Source: Oscillospiraceae bacterium (lineage in GTDB: Bacteria > Bacillota > Clostridia > Oscillospirales > Oscillospiraceae). From it: a stretch of 51,971 nt of DNA. Position 1 is the stretch's first letter. Every line of letters begins with the position of its first letter. The translations under genes and the position numbers were made by a program. Below are positions 1-9,101 of the stretch, piece by piece. A model generated the notes under the pieces. The model was given only the letters and a program-made list of their open reading frames with translations, had not been told where the DNA came from and searched no databases. Location of the stretch: contig JAHHRQ010000006.1 of assembly GCA_020025715.1 (NCBI GenBank), positions 1 through 51,971 on the forward strand. The letters are read 5' to 3'.

Positions 1-30
1 ACGGATAAAAAATAAAGAAAGGAAAGTAAA

Positions 31-2244
31 ATGAAGCTGAATAATTTCTTTAAGACGGCGGTTTCCGCGGTCTTGGCGTTAGCATTGCCATTTTCCTTTG
101 CCGCCTGCGGAAAAAGCGGGGAAAATCACAGCCCAAAGACAGAAATACTGCCGCTTGAGGCCGGGGCTGACATGGTGGACGGCTGGAAGAGCGAGGAAAT
201 AGCTGTGGAGGATGAAAGTCTTAAAGGAGCCTTTGTGCGCTGCATGGACTGCTATAACGATACCATGTGGATGGGCGGCAGGGACAAAAACGGAAACTGC
301 TTTGCATTGGCTTATGACACTGTAAATAACACGTGGCAGAAAATAGCGCTTAACACTGGAGAACTTGAAAGACCCAGAATAATGTCCATATCCGCAGCTG
401 AAAATTCTCTATGGATTTCCGCTGACGGCATGAACAGCGTAATGTTCGGGATGCTTATCTATGTAGATCTCAAAACAGGGGAGCAGAGCATATGTGAAAT
501 CAAGGCTTATGGAGAAAGCTCTACGGAGGCTGCGGGCACCGCTGAACTGTCTCCGGTGGCGGCACTTGATGATGAAAACGGCTTTTTCACCACCGGCACA
601 ACCGCGAACATTATAAACAGAACGGGTGAGGTTATATCTGAAATTCCTATGGAGGGCAGCACACAGGGCGTTTTGCGCATAAACAATGTGCAGTATATCT
701 TTACTCAGGAGGGCAGACGTCCGGTTAAATATGAGGGCGGAAAGCTTTCATTGGGTGGGTGCCTTAAAACGGACACAAACGCCGTACCTACCTATTTCAG
801 CAATAAGGGACATGTTCTGTTTTCCGAAAACGGCGCTCTGAATAAATGTGATTTAGACAGTGACAAGCCGGAGGAAGTGTTCAGGTGGATAGATGCGGCA
901 CTGAGCTATGAGCACATGAGCCCTGCGGCGGGTATGGGCTTTGAAAACTCGGAGGGAAAATTTTTCTATCTGCCGCAGGAATCGGCGGACACTATTATAA
1001 AAACAGAACCGGCAAAGGTGCCGGTTAAGAATAAGCTTACTATGGCAGTGTTCGGAAACAGCGGAGAGCGGGAGTTTGCGTGGAACAGCGAAAACTATTC
1101 CGTAAGCCCTGAGCTTATGGATGCCGTCATCAGGTTTAATAACACCGACCCTGAATATAAAATAGTCTTTAAACCTTATGTGTACGAAAACGACACTCAG
1201 CGGGAAAATCTCCTTATGGAGCTTGCCACCGGCAGCGGCATAGACCTTATAGATACAAGCATACTTCCGGAGCGGGCGGTTAATAAAGGTATGCTTACGG
1301 ATTTGCTGCCTTATATTGACAGCGACAGTGATGTTAGCAGGGATACCTTCATTCCCGCCCTCTTTAATGTGCAGCTGAGAGACGGGGGCTTATATGAATA
1401 CACAAGCCGTTTCAGTCTTATGACCCTTGTAACAAGGGCTGAATTTTTCAATAACAGAGAGAGCTGGACGAAAGAAAATGTTATTGCACTTATTGAGGAA
1501 AATCCGGATATGGTGCCGGTATGGTGCAGGGAGCAGGAATATATACGGGACTTTTTCGTGCTGGCCTCTACGGGTGAATTTATAGACCGGCAAAACGGTA
1601 CATGCAGTTTTGACAGTACCCGATTTGTCTCATGGCTTGAGCTTTTAAAGGCTCTGCCTGCAAGCAATGATACCGGGGGAGACATTGAGCTTATATTGAA
1701 CCTCTGTCAGGATTTTCCGAGCTATGCGGGGTTTGAAGCACGATATGAAATGGGCGGGGACTATGCAATAGCAGGCTTTCCCGATACTGAGGGCACAGGC
1801 TCGTACTTTGTGCCTCTATCCGATGTTCACAGAAGCGGTTACGGCGGCACTATGGGACTTAATACAAGAGTGGGCATTATGGCATCAGGTGAGCATAAGT
1901 ACGCTGCGTGGCGCTTTATAAAAACTCTTATTCTAAATGAGAAAAAGGACACTATAAGCAGCGGCATACCGGTAACAAAGGCGGGCTTTGAAGAGTGTCT
2001 TGATTTAAGCATAAGCAGTGAGATAGACGAATACCTTAACGCAGAAGAGTTCAGTGCCGCGGACGCGGAAAAGCTCAGAGAACAGGTATACGGTACGGAA
2101 AAAATCTGCATAAGGGATGAAACTCTCCTTGATGCCATCAGGGCAGAAGTTGAAGCATTTCTCGGCGGCAAAGGCACGGCGGAGGAATGTGCAGCTCAGG
2201 TACAGAGCAGAGCGGGCATATATCTTGCAGAACAGATAGACTGA
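31..2244 (+). CDS. Lipoprotein with C-terminal ABC-type solute-binding-like domain
   Basis: The 737-residue product starts with a lipoprotein signal: basic start, hydrophobic core, then a lipobox-like SFAAC with the cysteine at residue 26, so it is probably anchored to the outer face of the membrane. From about residue 335 the sequence resembles an extracellular solute-binding protein (MAVFGNSGEREFAW, DAVIRFNNTDPEYKI, then a sugar-binding-type C-terminal lobe). Residues about 50-330 look like a repeated beta-strand region rich in Trp, Gly and Asn, perhaps a propeller-like sensor; that is inference. The start is supported by AGGAAAG 7 bases upstream. It is longer than a normal binding protein (about 400-550 residues). 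No transporter permease or ATPase adjoins it in this window, so the ligand is unknown. A bidirectional terminator follows. Confidence 0.7.
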   Translation: MKLNNFFKTAVSAVLALALPFSFAACGKSGENHSPKTEILPLEAGADMVDGWKSEEIAVEDESLKGAFVRCMDCYNDTMWMGGRDKNGNCFALAYDTVNNTWQKIALNTGELERPRIMSISAAENSLWISADGMNSVMFGMLIYVDLKTGEQSICEIKAYGESSTEAAGTAELSPVAALDDENGFFTTGTTANIINRTGEVISEIPMEGSTQGVLRINNVQYIFTQEGRRPVKYEGGKLSLGGCLKTDTNAVPTYFSNKGHVLFSENGALNKCDLDSDKPEEVFRWIDAALSYEHMSPAAGMGFENSEGKFFYLPQESADTIIKTEPAKVPVKNKLTMAVFGNSGEREFAWNSENYSVSPELMDAVIRFNNTDPEYKIVFKPYVYENDTQRENLLMELATGSGIDLIDTSILPERAVNKGMLTDLLPYIDSDSDVSRDTFIPALFNVQLRDGGLYEYTSRFSLMTLVTRAEFFNNRESWTKENVIALIEENPDMVPVWCREQEYIRDFFVLASTGEFIDRQNGTCSFDSTRFVSWLELLKALPASNDTGGDIELILNLCQDFPSYAGFEARYEMGGDYAIAGFPDTEGTGSYFVPLSDVHRSGYGGTMGLNTRVGIMASGEHKYAAWRFIKTLILNEKKDTISSGIPVTKAGFEECLDLSISSEIDEYLNAEEFSAADAEKLREQVYGTEKICIRDETLLDAIRAEVEAFLGGKGTAEECAAQVQSRAGIYLAEQID

Positions 2245-2254
2245 AGAATATAAA

Positions 2255-2284
2255 AAAGCTCCCTTCCGAACGGAAGGGAGCTTT
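2255..2284. terminator. Bidirectional intrinsic terminator
   Basis: A perfect 14-bp stem (AAAGCTCCCTTCCG / CGGAAGGGAGCTTT) with a 2-base spacer lies between two convergent genes. A-rich sequence is on the left and T-rich sequence (AGTTTTT) on the right, so it can stop transcription from both sides. Confidence 0.88.
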
Positions 2285-2295
2285 AGTTTTTATAA

Positions 2296-3174
2296 TCAGT
2301 ATATATCTTCGATAACCGTGGTAGGGGGAGCCTCCACTATTTCAGGATGCTGGAACATTACTCTGAAAGCCTGAAGAAGCTGGGCATAATAATGTCCGTC
2401 GATAATTCCCTCGTCCATGACCATTTTGCAGTCAACGTACTTCTTGTCTTCAACTTCGCCTTTGCGGTTAATCTCATAAGAGTGCCGCTTTGCACCGAAA
2501 GAAATGAATACAGGCAAAGTGCCGAAGTTATAGATGTGGTGATAAACAGGGCCGATGCGGAGAGAACCCAGATCGGTAATAATCATGGAGCCGTGGAAGG
2601 GGCTGAGCTTCATTGCAGACTCAGGTAGCCAGCCGAAGTAGTCCATAACTCTGAGCACGAAAATACCGAAACGAAGGAGAAAACGGGGCAGATGGCTTGC
2701 AGCTTCTGCAAACTCCTCTGTGCCGTTGCCGTCCTCGGATGCCTTAATTTCGGAAATCTTTTCGTTCATCTTCCGGTATACATCAAAAATAGTATCCGTA
2801 GGCTCAAATTCCACCTTGATTGTGGTTTCAGGGGAATTGGTATTCATATCACGGCGGACAGCCATAACAATCTCAATATTGTTTCTTGCATAAACTCTGC
2901 GGCCTACTACGAAGCGGTTAAGACCGGGCAGCATGGAAATTGCTCTGATATATGCGGCAATGAGAAAATGCAGAACACTTATACCTTTATAACCTGCTAC
3001 ACGGAGCTGTCTTAAACGTTTATCCAGAACTGAGATTTCAAAGCTCTCCTCATACTGGTTGCAGCGGTCATTCCTGCTGGGCATTATGTACGGAATGAAT
3101 TTGTAAAACGGAGGCAGGGAACGAATAAGCCGGCCTTCTTTTCTGTCGCCGTAACGACGCTTATATTTACTCAT
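2296..3174 (-). CDS. 2-oxoacid dehydrogenase E2-like acyltransferase domain protein with altered catalytic motif
   Basis: The 292 residues resemble the catalytic domain of 2-oxoacid dehydrogenase E2 / chloramphenicol acetyltransferase-fold enzymes, with the C-terminal pattern ...ALxxVMDEGIIDGHYYAQLL aligned to the E2 signature DHRxxDGxxA. There is no lipoyl or peripheral-subunit-binding domain at the N terminus and no E1 or E3 gene nearby, so it is not an ordinary complex component. The usual catalytic histidine of DHRxxDG (or HxxxDG in CAT) is replaced by Glu at about residue 255. Either the activity is lost or the fold has been reused, for example for acyl binding. The start is fixed by GGGAGGAA 6 bases upstream. 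A leftward promoter TTGTAT-N17-TATAAT lies at 3220-3248. Confidence 0.68.
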   Translation of the reverse strand: MSKYKRRYGDRKEGRLIRSLPPFYKFIPYIMPSRNDRCNQYEESFEISVLDKRLRQLRVAGYKGISVLHFLIAAYIRAISMLPGLNRFVVGRRVYARNNIEIVMAVRRDMNTNSPETTIKVEFEPTDTIFDVYRKMNEKISEIKASEDGNGTEEFAEAASHLPRFLLRFGIFVLRVMDYFGWLPESAMKLSPFHGSMIITDLGSLRIGPVYHHIYNFGTLPVFISFGAKRHSYEINRKGEVEDKKYVDCKMVMDEGIIDGHYYAQLLQAFRVMFQHPEIVEAPPTTVIEDIY

Positions 3175-3219
3175 AATTTTTCCTCCCGGGAAATTTTAGT
3201 TGCGGCCTAAAACACGCTA

Positions 3220-3248
3220 ATTATACAGAACTAAAGGGCATAATACAA
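3220..3248 (-). promoter_or_regulatory. SigA-type promoter of the E2-like gene
   Basis: On the minus strand, TTGTAT (3243-3248) and TATAAT (3220-3225) are separated by exactly 17 bases, about 45 bases upstream of the start codon. Confidence 0.65.
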
Positions 3249-3387
3249 GCATGAACACGAAAAAGGCGGAGATATTTATGCAAAATCCTAAAAAAACACA
3301 AAAATTAGTGACTTTTTAAGGGCTAAACCTGCCTTTTTGTCGGCTGCGAGAGCAGAAATTCTGTTCAGGAGAGTATTAAAAAGCTGC

Positions 3388-4398
3388 TTACAAAGTGTTT
3401 TTAAGTCCCTTTTTAATCAGCCGTATATCCTCACCGGCGAAGGTGAGGCGGACAAATTCTCCGTTTATACGTGAGAAAATCTGGGGGCTGTATTTTTTCT
3501 GAAGCTCTTCCGGTTCGAGGTTTGTGCTTATTATCATGGGTTTTCCCTTAATCAGACGGGTATTTATAAGAGTGTAAAGAGCGTTTACCGTTACCGCGGT
3601 TACAAGCTCTGTTCCAAGGTCGTCTAAAATCATAAGGTCGCATGAGAGCATACGGTTCACATGCTCCTCGGCCTTTTCGGCCTCCTCCTGATCTTTGGCA
3701 AACTTCCTCTTTTCAAACGCCTCCATGGCTGTGGATGCGGTGTCGTAGCAGACGGAGTAGGCCTTTTCTGCAACTACTCTTGCAACGCAGGCGGAAAGGT
3801 AGGTTTTTCCGAGACCTGTGCCGCCTTTTAACAGCAGGCTTGACTGGACATTGGGAAAGCTCTCTGCAAATCTCTTGCAGCACTCATAAACTATGCTCAT
3901 GGCCTCTCTGGGAATAACACCGTTGGGCGGCACGGGCTTTGTGCCGTAAAAATCAAGGCGGAAGTTTTCAAAGCTCTCATCACCGTTTTTAAGCAGCACG
4001 CCCACTTCCTCAGTAAGCTCCATGTTGTAAAGCTTTTTGAGGCACTCACAGGGATGACCGCCTATATTGCCGGTGTCCTTGCACACAGGGCAGGAATATA
4101 TATCGTCAAGATAATCCTCGCTGTATCCTTTGGAGGCAAGAAGCTGGGCTTTCCTCTGCTGGAGAGCCAGATTTTCTTCCTTAATTAAATCAATACGGTC
4201 TTTTATATTTGCGCCTTTTGCAATGGTGAGGCGTACAAGCTCCGTCATCTGGGCGCGCATTTTCTGGTCTATATACTGAATTTCGGGTATGCTGCTGTAA
4301 ACTCTGCTCAGCCTTCTCTGATGCTCAGCCTGATTATCAGCCTTGCGCTGCTCAAGACGCTCTCTGGCCTGAGCCAGAAGCTTGCCGTCATAGGTCAT
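3388..4398 (-). CDS. DnaC/DnaI-like replicative helicase loader ATPase
   Basis: This 336-residue AAA+ ATPase probably helps load the DnaB helicase onto DNA. The N-terminal third is charged and helical. It is followed by a zinc-ribbon-like cysteine cluster (CPVC at 103-106, CEC at 117-119), then the ATPase core: Walker A GGTGLGKT at about 192-199, Walker B LMILDDLG at about 253-260 and a sensor-like STN motif at about 293. This order (Zn site then AAA+) is that of Firmicutes DnaI/DnaC-type loaders. It lies 17 bases downstream of the DnaD-like gene on the same strand, a pairing typical of Firmicutes replication restart/initiation modules. The start has AGGAGG 8 bases upstream. The cognate dnaB helicase is encoded at 36573. 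Confidence 0.85.
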   Translation of the reverse strand: MTYDGKLLAQARERLEQRKADNQAEHQRRLSRVYSSIPEIQYIDQKMRAQMTELVRLTIAKGANIKDRIDLIKEENLALQQRKAQLLASKGYSEDYLDDIYSCPVCKDTGNIGGHPCECLKKLYNMELTEEVGVLLKNGDESFENFRLDFYGTKPVPPNGVIPREAMSIVYECCKRFAESFPNVQSSLLLKGGTGLGKTYLSACVARVVAEKAYSVCYDTASTAMEAFEKRKFAKDQEEAEKAEEHVNRMLSCDLMILDDLGTELVTAVTVNALYTLINTRLIKGKPMIISTNLEPEELQKKYSPQIFSRINGEFVRLTFAGEDIRLIKKGLKNTL

Positions 4399-4415
4399 TG
4401 AATTTCCTCCTCACA

Positions 4416-5408
4416 TTAAATCTTCTGAAGGGCGCTGCGAAGCTCTTCCATATCGGAATTGCTTATGCCGCCGCTCTGAACAGGGGCGGATTTCTGCACG
4501 GTGCTGCGCCGGGGACTGTCGTTCACTTCAATCTGGGCGGCAGAGGTGAAACCGGCGTTGTGCCAGTTTTTCATAATGGCGTCCATATATGCCCATTTGA
4601 GAGAGCCGGTAGCAGTAACGGTTCTGTCGTAGGCGATGGCAATAGCTTCATCCTCGAAGCCCATTTCTATCCATGTATCTATATATTTTACTTCAGATGA
4701 GCTTAAGTTTCTGTCCTTTATTCCCAGAATGGGTTTGATTTTGCCTATTCTTGAGCGCCGCTCACGCTGAACTCTGATATGCTCCTCAGCCTGTTCAAGA
4801 CTCATTATTTCAAGCTTTGCCCAGCGGAAAGCCTCTTTTTCAATAGCTCTCACTGAGGGACGGCGGCTGTCACCGTATTTTTCAACATAAATTTCCCCGC
4901 AATAGTTCAAAAGCTCCATTATTACCTCAGGAGGCAGGGAAAGATAATCATAAATTCTGAAAAGCATTTTCATATCGCTGCCGCTGAGAGAGTGACCCAC
5001 AACCTTGGCGCACTCTGAAATAAGGCCGGAGAAAATACCGTCCTCGGCGGCGCGGGCCGTAACCTCGGCGGCGGTGTATTCGGGCAGCTCCGGCTGGGGA
5101 ACCGCATCCATTACCGCCTTTACGGGAACAGGAGCCTGGGCGGGAGGAGCGGGAGTAAAGACGGGAGCTGCGACGGGAGCGGCGACCCCTGTACTCTCTC
5201 CGGAGACAAGTCCCATTCTGCGGAGCTTTTCCTCCGCTGCGGCGATTTCCGCCATGGTGCGGCATAAGGTTAAAGCGGCATTTTCCGAATCAATCTTACC
5301 GTTTTTTATATAATATAAGTATAAAAGTGCCATATCGCCGTCATGGGCGTACAGCAATTTGTCGAGATCTTGCAGGGATATGGAATTTTCAGTGCTGTTT
5401 TCCAACAT
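4416..5408 (-). CDS. DnaD-domain replication initiation protein
   Basis: The 330-residue protein has an N-terminal winged-helix-like part (about 1-75), a Pro/Ala/Val-rich linker (about 76-115) and a C-terminal segment with the DnaD/DnaB_2 pattern. That segment includes WAKLEIMSLEQAEEHI at about 195-210 and the second DnaD-type helix YIDTWIEMGFEDEAIAIAYD at about 242-262. The motif YxxxWxxxGF...I..A is diagnostic of the DnaD C-terminal domain. Such proteins remodel origin DNA and bring in the helicase loader, here encoded immediately downstream. The two genes form one leftward operon, with a probable promoter at 5423-5452. Confidence 0.85.
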   Translation of the reverse strand: MLENSTENSISLQDLDKLLYAHDGDMALLYLYYIKNGKIDSENAALTLCRTMAEIAAAEEKLRRMGLVSGESTGVAAPVAAPVFTPAPPAQAPVPVKAVMDAVPQPELPEYTAAEVTARAAEDGIFSGLISECAKVVGHSLSGSDMKMLFRIYDYLSLPPEVIMELLNYCGEIYVEKYGDSRRPSVRAIEKEAFRWAKLEIMSLEQAEEHIRVQRERRSRIGKIKPILGIKDRNLSSSEVKYIDTWIEMGFEDEAIAIAYDRTVTATGSLKWAYMDAIMKNWHNAGFTSAAQIEVNDSPRRSTVQKSAPVQSGGISNSDMEELRSALQKI

Positions 5409-5422
5409 ATTTCTAAGTACCT

Positions 5423-5452
5423 TTTATATAATTTACAATTTGTTTTTGACAG
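5423..5452 (-). promoter_or_regulatory. Promoter of the dnaD-dnaC pair
   Basis: Minus-strand CTGTCA (5447-5452) and TATAAA (5423-5428) are 18 bases apart, just upstream of the DnaD-like start. Its -35 box overlaps that of the divergent promoter for the U32 peptidase. Confidence 0.5.
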
Positions 5453-5474
5453 CTTTATATTATAACATTAAAAT
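5446..5474 (+). promoter_or_regulatory. Strong SigA promoter for the U32-maf-mre operon
   Basis: TTGACA (5446-5451), 17 bases, TAAAAT (5469-5474). A second candidate, TTGTCG-N18-TATAAT, lies at 5479-5508. Both point toward the U32 peptidase gene at 5568. Confidence 0.7.
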
Positions 5475-5567
5475 AAGCTTGTCGCAATAGCAAGATGTGT
5501 GCTATAATTACCCTGTATCATAGTGTAAACTGATATTAAGATTATAAAACGCAGAGGAGCGCAGAGA

Positions 5568-7652
5568 ATGATAGAGCTACTCTCGCCCGCGGGTTCACCG
5601 GAGGCGGTCATTGCCGCTGTTCAGAACGGGGCGGACGCCGTGTACATGGGCATGGAAGAATTTAACGCCCGGCGCGGCGCTAAGAATTTTACAAATGAAG
5701 AATTTCAGAAGGCTGTTCGCTACTGCCGTATAAGAGGCTGCAAGGTATATGTTACCCTGAACACCCTTGTGAATGACAGAGAAATGGAAGGGGCTGTAAA
5801 CGCCGCGAGAATTGCATCTCAGGCGGGCGCAGACGGTATTATTATTCAGGATTTGGGCCTTGTGAGAGAAATCAGAAAGGCACTTCCCGATATTCCCCTT
5901 CACGCAAGCACTCAGATGAGTATTCACAATCTGGCAGGTGTTGAGGCCGCAGCGGAAATGGGTCTTACAAGAGCAGTGCTTGCAAGAGAATTAAGCCTTG
6001 AGCAGATAAGATTTATATCTAAAAACGCATCCATAGAGACAGAAGTGTTCGTCCACGGCGCTTTCTGCTTCTGCCATTCAGGCCAGTGCTACATGTCCAG
6101 CCTTATCGGCCGCCGCAGCGGCAACCGGGGCATGTGCGCTCAGCCCTGCCGTATGCAGTACAGTCTGGGCGGCAGAATGGACGATTATCCTCTTTCATTA
6201 AAGGATAACTGCCTTGTTGACAGACTTAAGGAGCTGGAAGAGGCAGGAGTAAGCTGCATTAAAATCGAGGGCAGAATGAAGCGCCCGGAATACAGCGCCA
6301 TTGTTACCGGCATTTATTCCAAGGCTTTAAAGGAGCAGCGCCAGCCTACTGCCGACGAAATGGAAATGCTGGAAAAGGTATTTTCAAGACAGGGCTTTAC
6401 TCAGGGTTACTTTGACGGAGACAAGCAGGATATGTTCGGCGTCAGGGGAGAGCCTGATAAGGATTCCGACAAAATCTTTGCCGCCGCCAGAAAGGCTTAT
6501 GCCGACGGCGAGCTGAGACGTGTTCCGGTGCATTTCTACACTGTCGCGGAAAAGGGCGAGAGAATTAAGGCCATTGCCTTTGATGATGACGGAAATAAGG
6601 CGGTTGCCTACGGCCCTGTGCCGGAAAAGGCCAGACGTCAGGGACTTACAGAGGCATACCTTACCGAGCAGATGTTTAAAACCGGCGGTACTCCCTACAA
6701 CTGCGTTGAAAATAAAGCCAAGGCAGACCCGGGACTGTTCCTGCCGGCATCGGAAATTAACGAGCTGAGAAGAAGGCTTGTATCTGAAATTTCCGAAAAG
6801 AGAGCCGTACCTCCCATAAGAGGCAATTACAGAATGGCTCCCATGCCTGCAAATGTGCCCGCAATTTCCGACCCTGCCGTAATTTTTCAGGTGAGAACTG
6901 CGGAGCAGCTCACTCCCGAGCTTGCAGCCCTTAAACCCGATTATATATACGTCCCCGCCCTTTTAATGGCGGAGCATTTTGAGCTTATGCGGCCCTTTAC
7001 CGATAACGGCGTAAGACCGGTTGCAGTTCTGCCCAGAATAATTACCGACAATCAGGCAAATGAGGTTTTTGAAGCCCTCCAGAAGCTTTTCGATTACGGT
7101 GTAAACGAAGCTCTGGTCGGAAATTTAGGCCACGCCTTTATGGTAAAGGCCGCCGGTATGAAGCTCAGAGGCGATTTCGGCCTTAACAGCTTTAACTCAT
7201 GGAGCCTTGAAACCCTTAAGGAAGCAGGCTTTATATCTGCCACCGCATCCTTTGAGCTGCGCCTGTCTCAGATTAAATCTCTGGCAAAGCCGCTGGATAC
7301 CGAGATGATAGTATACGGCCGTCTGCCCCTTATGGTGTCCGACCAGTGCATTATGCACCACAGCGCAGGCCGCTGCACCTGCCAGACTCCCGGTCAGCTT
7401 TCCGACCGCATGGGCAATATTTTCCCCGTGGTCAAGGAATTCGGCTGCCGCAATGTTATTTATAATGCCCACAAGCTGTATCTTGTGGATAAAAAGGAAG
7501 ACCTTTATTCTGCCGGCCTTTGGGGACTGCGCCTTATGTTTACAACCGAAAGCCCCAGAGAATGTGTGGAAGTGGCAAAAGGCTACATGGGCCTTTCCGA
7601 TTATAAGCCCAATGTTCTCACCAGAGGACTTTATTACAGGGGCGTAGACTAA
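5568..7652 (+). CDS. Peptidase U32 family protein (collagenase-like / RlhA-like)
   Basis: The 694-residue protein starts with the typical ELLSPAGSPEAVIAAVQNGA and carries the U32 signature at about 159-178 (EVFVHGAFCFCHSGQCYMSS), followed by GNRGMCAQPCR. The cysteines here and in the C-terminal CIMHH...C.C stretch (about 595-610) are of the kind proposed to bind an Fe-S cluster in this family. E. coli relatives act in tRNA or 23S rRNA hydroxylation (TrhP/RlhA) rather than clear proteolysis; others are named collagenases. The C-terminal extension (about 400-694) matches the long two-part form common in Clostridia. It is the first gene of an operon with maf, mreC, mreD and mrdA. The start has GAGGAGCG upstream. 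Confidence 0.88.
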   Translation: MIELLSPAGSPEAVIAAVQNGADAVYMGMEEFNARRGAKNFTNEEFQKAVRYCRIRGCKVYVTLNTLVNDREMEGAVNAARIASQAGADGIIIQDLGLVREIRKALPDIPLHASTQMSIHNLAGVEAAAEMGLTRAVLARELSLEQIRFISKNASIETEVFVHGAFCFCHSGQCYMSSLIGRRSGNRGMCAQPCRMQYSLGGRMDDYPLSLKDNCLVDRLKELEEAGVSCIKIEGRMKRPEYSAIVTGIYSKALKEQRQPTADEMEMLEKVFSRQGFTQGYFDGDKQDMFGVRGEPDKDSDKIFAAARKAYADGELRRVPVHFYTVAEKGERIKAIAFDDDGNKAVAYGPVPEKARRQGLTEAYLTEQMFKTGGTPYNCVENKAKADPGLFLPASEINELRRRLVSEISEKRAVPPIRGNYRMAPMPANVPAISDPAVIFQVRTAEQLTPELAALKPDYIYVPALLMAEHFELMRPFTDNGVRPVAVLPRIITDNQANEVFEALQKLFDYGVNEALVGNLGHAFMVKAAGMKLRGDFGLNSFNSWSLETLKEAGFISATASFELRLSQIKSLAKPLDTEMIVYGRLPLMVSDQCIMHHSAGRCTCQTPGQLSDRMGNIFPVVKEFGCRNVIYNAHKLYLVDKKEDLYSAGLWGLRLMFTTESPRECVEVAKGYMGLSDYKPNVLTRGLYYRGVD

Positions 7653-7686
7653 AACCTCGCCGCAGCGGCGGCTGAATGGAGACACA

Positions 7687-8259
7687 ATGAAAATTATTCT
7701 GGCATCCGGCTCTCCCAGAAGAAAACAGCTTATGGAGATGCTGGGCTTTAAGAATATGGAGATAATTCCGGCAAAAGGGGAGGAGAAGGCTGACCCTTCG
7801 CTCGCTCCCGGTGCGCTGGTTGAAGCTCTCGCCACGCAGAAAGCCGCGGAAGTGGCTGAAAAGCGGAGCGGGGACGAGCTTGTAATCGGTGCAGATACCA
7901 TAGTTTTTTATAACGGCAAGGTTATGGGCAAGCCTCACTCCGAAAAAGAAGCAGAGGATATGCTCTCAAAACTGTCCGGAAATGTCCATGAGGTATATAC
8001 AGGAGTTTGTCTTATTAAGGACGGACAGATAACAGCAAGACACGAGCGGAGCCTTGTGCATTTCCGCGCTCTCACAAAGGAGGAGATTTCCGCCTATGTC
8101 AGAACCGGAGAGCCTATGGATAAGGCCGGGGCATACGGAGCACAGGGACTGGGAGCGCTTTTTGTAAAGGGCATTGAGGGCGATTTCTTCAATGTTATGG
8201 GGCTTCCGGTGTGTCTGCTGGGTGAAATGCTTAAAGAGCAGGGGGTTAATATCCTTTGA
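7687..8259 (+). CDS. maf: Maf-family nucleoside triphosphate pyrophosphatase
   Basis: The 190-residue protein begins with the Maf motif ILASGSPRRKQLM and contains LVIGADTIV, whose Asp is the proposed catalytic/metal residue, and GAYGAQGLGALFVKGIEGDFFNVMGLP cut by the usual Gly-rich pattern. Maf proteins hydrolyse dTTP, UTP or modified nucleotides to monophosphates and are linked with septum formation and cell division arrest. It lies 34 bases after the U32 gene. Its stop (TGA) overlaps the TTG start of mreC, implying translational coupling. The maf-mre order is conserved in Clostridia and Bacilli. Confidence 0.92.
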   Translation: MKIILASGSPRRKQLMEMLGFKNMEIIPAKGEEKADPSLAPGALVEALATQKAAEVAEKRSGDELVIGADTIVFYNGKVMGKPHSEKEAEDMLSKLSGNVHEVYTGVCLIKDGQITARHERSLVHFRALTKEEISAYVRTGEPMDKAGAYGAQGLGALFVKGIEGDFFNVMGLPVCLLGEMLKEQGVNIL

Positions 8260-9098
8260 AAGAGTATCTAAAGAAAAACGGAATACGCATCGCCGTAATT
8301 GTTCTGGCGGTTGCGCTTATGACAGGTCTGGGAGCCGCCGCCAGAGGCGGAAACATAAGCTTTCTCCAGAACGCCAGCGGAGTTATCAAAGCCCCTCTCC
8401 AGAAGGTGCTCAGCTCTGCTGTAAACTGGTTTGACAGCATTTACGGCTACCTTTATGATTACGAATCCCTGATGGCTGAAAATGAATCTCTCCGCTCTCA
8501 GCTGGCGGATGCTCAGAAATCCGCCCGTGACGGTATAGAGGCCACCGAGGAAAACAACAGACTGAGACAGCTTTTAAATCTCAAAGAAAAGCACACGGAT
8601 TACGAAATGGAGTCCTGCAAGGTTGTTCTCTGGTCCTCCTCCAACTGGTCATCCTCCTTTACTATAAGTAAGGGTAAAAACGCAGGTATTGAGCTGGGCG
8701 ACCCGGTTGTAACCGAGTACGGTGTTCTGGTAGGACAGGTAACAGAGCTGGGCGAAACATGGGCTACCGTCAGCACCCTTATAGACGCGGATATGAGCGT
8801 GGGCGCTTTTGTCGGTGCAACCGGAAGCTCCGGCCTTGTGGTCGGTGAATTCTCTCTTATGCAGGAAAAGCAGGCTAAGCTTACCTTCCTTGCAGACGGC
8901 GCACAGATATATGTGGGAGACGAGGTTTTAACCTCCGGCTCCGGCGGCGCTTTCCCGGCAGGTCTTGTTATCGGCACCATCAGCAATATACAGACCGAGG
9001 CCGGCGGACAGATTGAGTACGGTATCGTCACCCCCGCGTGCGATCTGGACTCACTTGTTCAGGTGTTTATAATAAAGAGCTATGAAGTGGTGGAATAA
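8256..9098 (+). CDS. mreC: Rod-shape-determining protein MreC
   Basis: The 280-residue protein has a short cytoplasmic N terminus, one membrane segment (about 10-28, IAVIVLAVALMTGLGAAA), a coiled coil (about 68-108) and the beta-rich MreC domain (about 120-275, with GDPVVTEYGVLVGQV and LTSGSGGAFPAGLVIG). MreC couples cytoskeletal MreB to the elongation peptidoglycan synthases outside the membrane. The start is TTG, overlapping the maf stop by 4 bases and preceded by GGGGG. It forms an operon with mreD and mrdA. No mreB occurs beside it, unlike many Clostridium mre clusters. Confidence 0.92.
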   Translation: MKEYLKKNGIRIAVIVLAVALMTGLGAAARGGNISFLQNASGVIKAPLQKVLSSAVNWFDSIYGYLYDYESLMAENESLRSQLADAQKSARDGIEATEENNRLRQLLNLKEKHTDYEMESCKVVLWSSSNWSSSFTISKGKNAGIELGDPVVTEYGVLVGQVTELGETWATVSTLIDADMSVGAFVGATGSSGLVVGEFSLMQEKQAKLTFLADGAQIYVGDEVLTSGSGGAFPAGLVIGTISNIQTEAGGQIEYGIVTPACDLDSLVQVFIIKSYEVVE

Positions 9099-9101
9099 GC
9101 C

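Noticed and set aside
31..2244. Part of a complete sugar ABC importer operon
   Set aside because: No permease or ATPase gene adjoins it. The next genes are on the other strand behind a bidirectional terminator, and the upstream side is cut off by the window edge.
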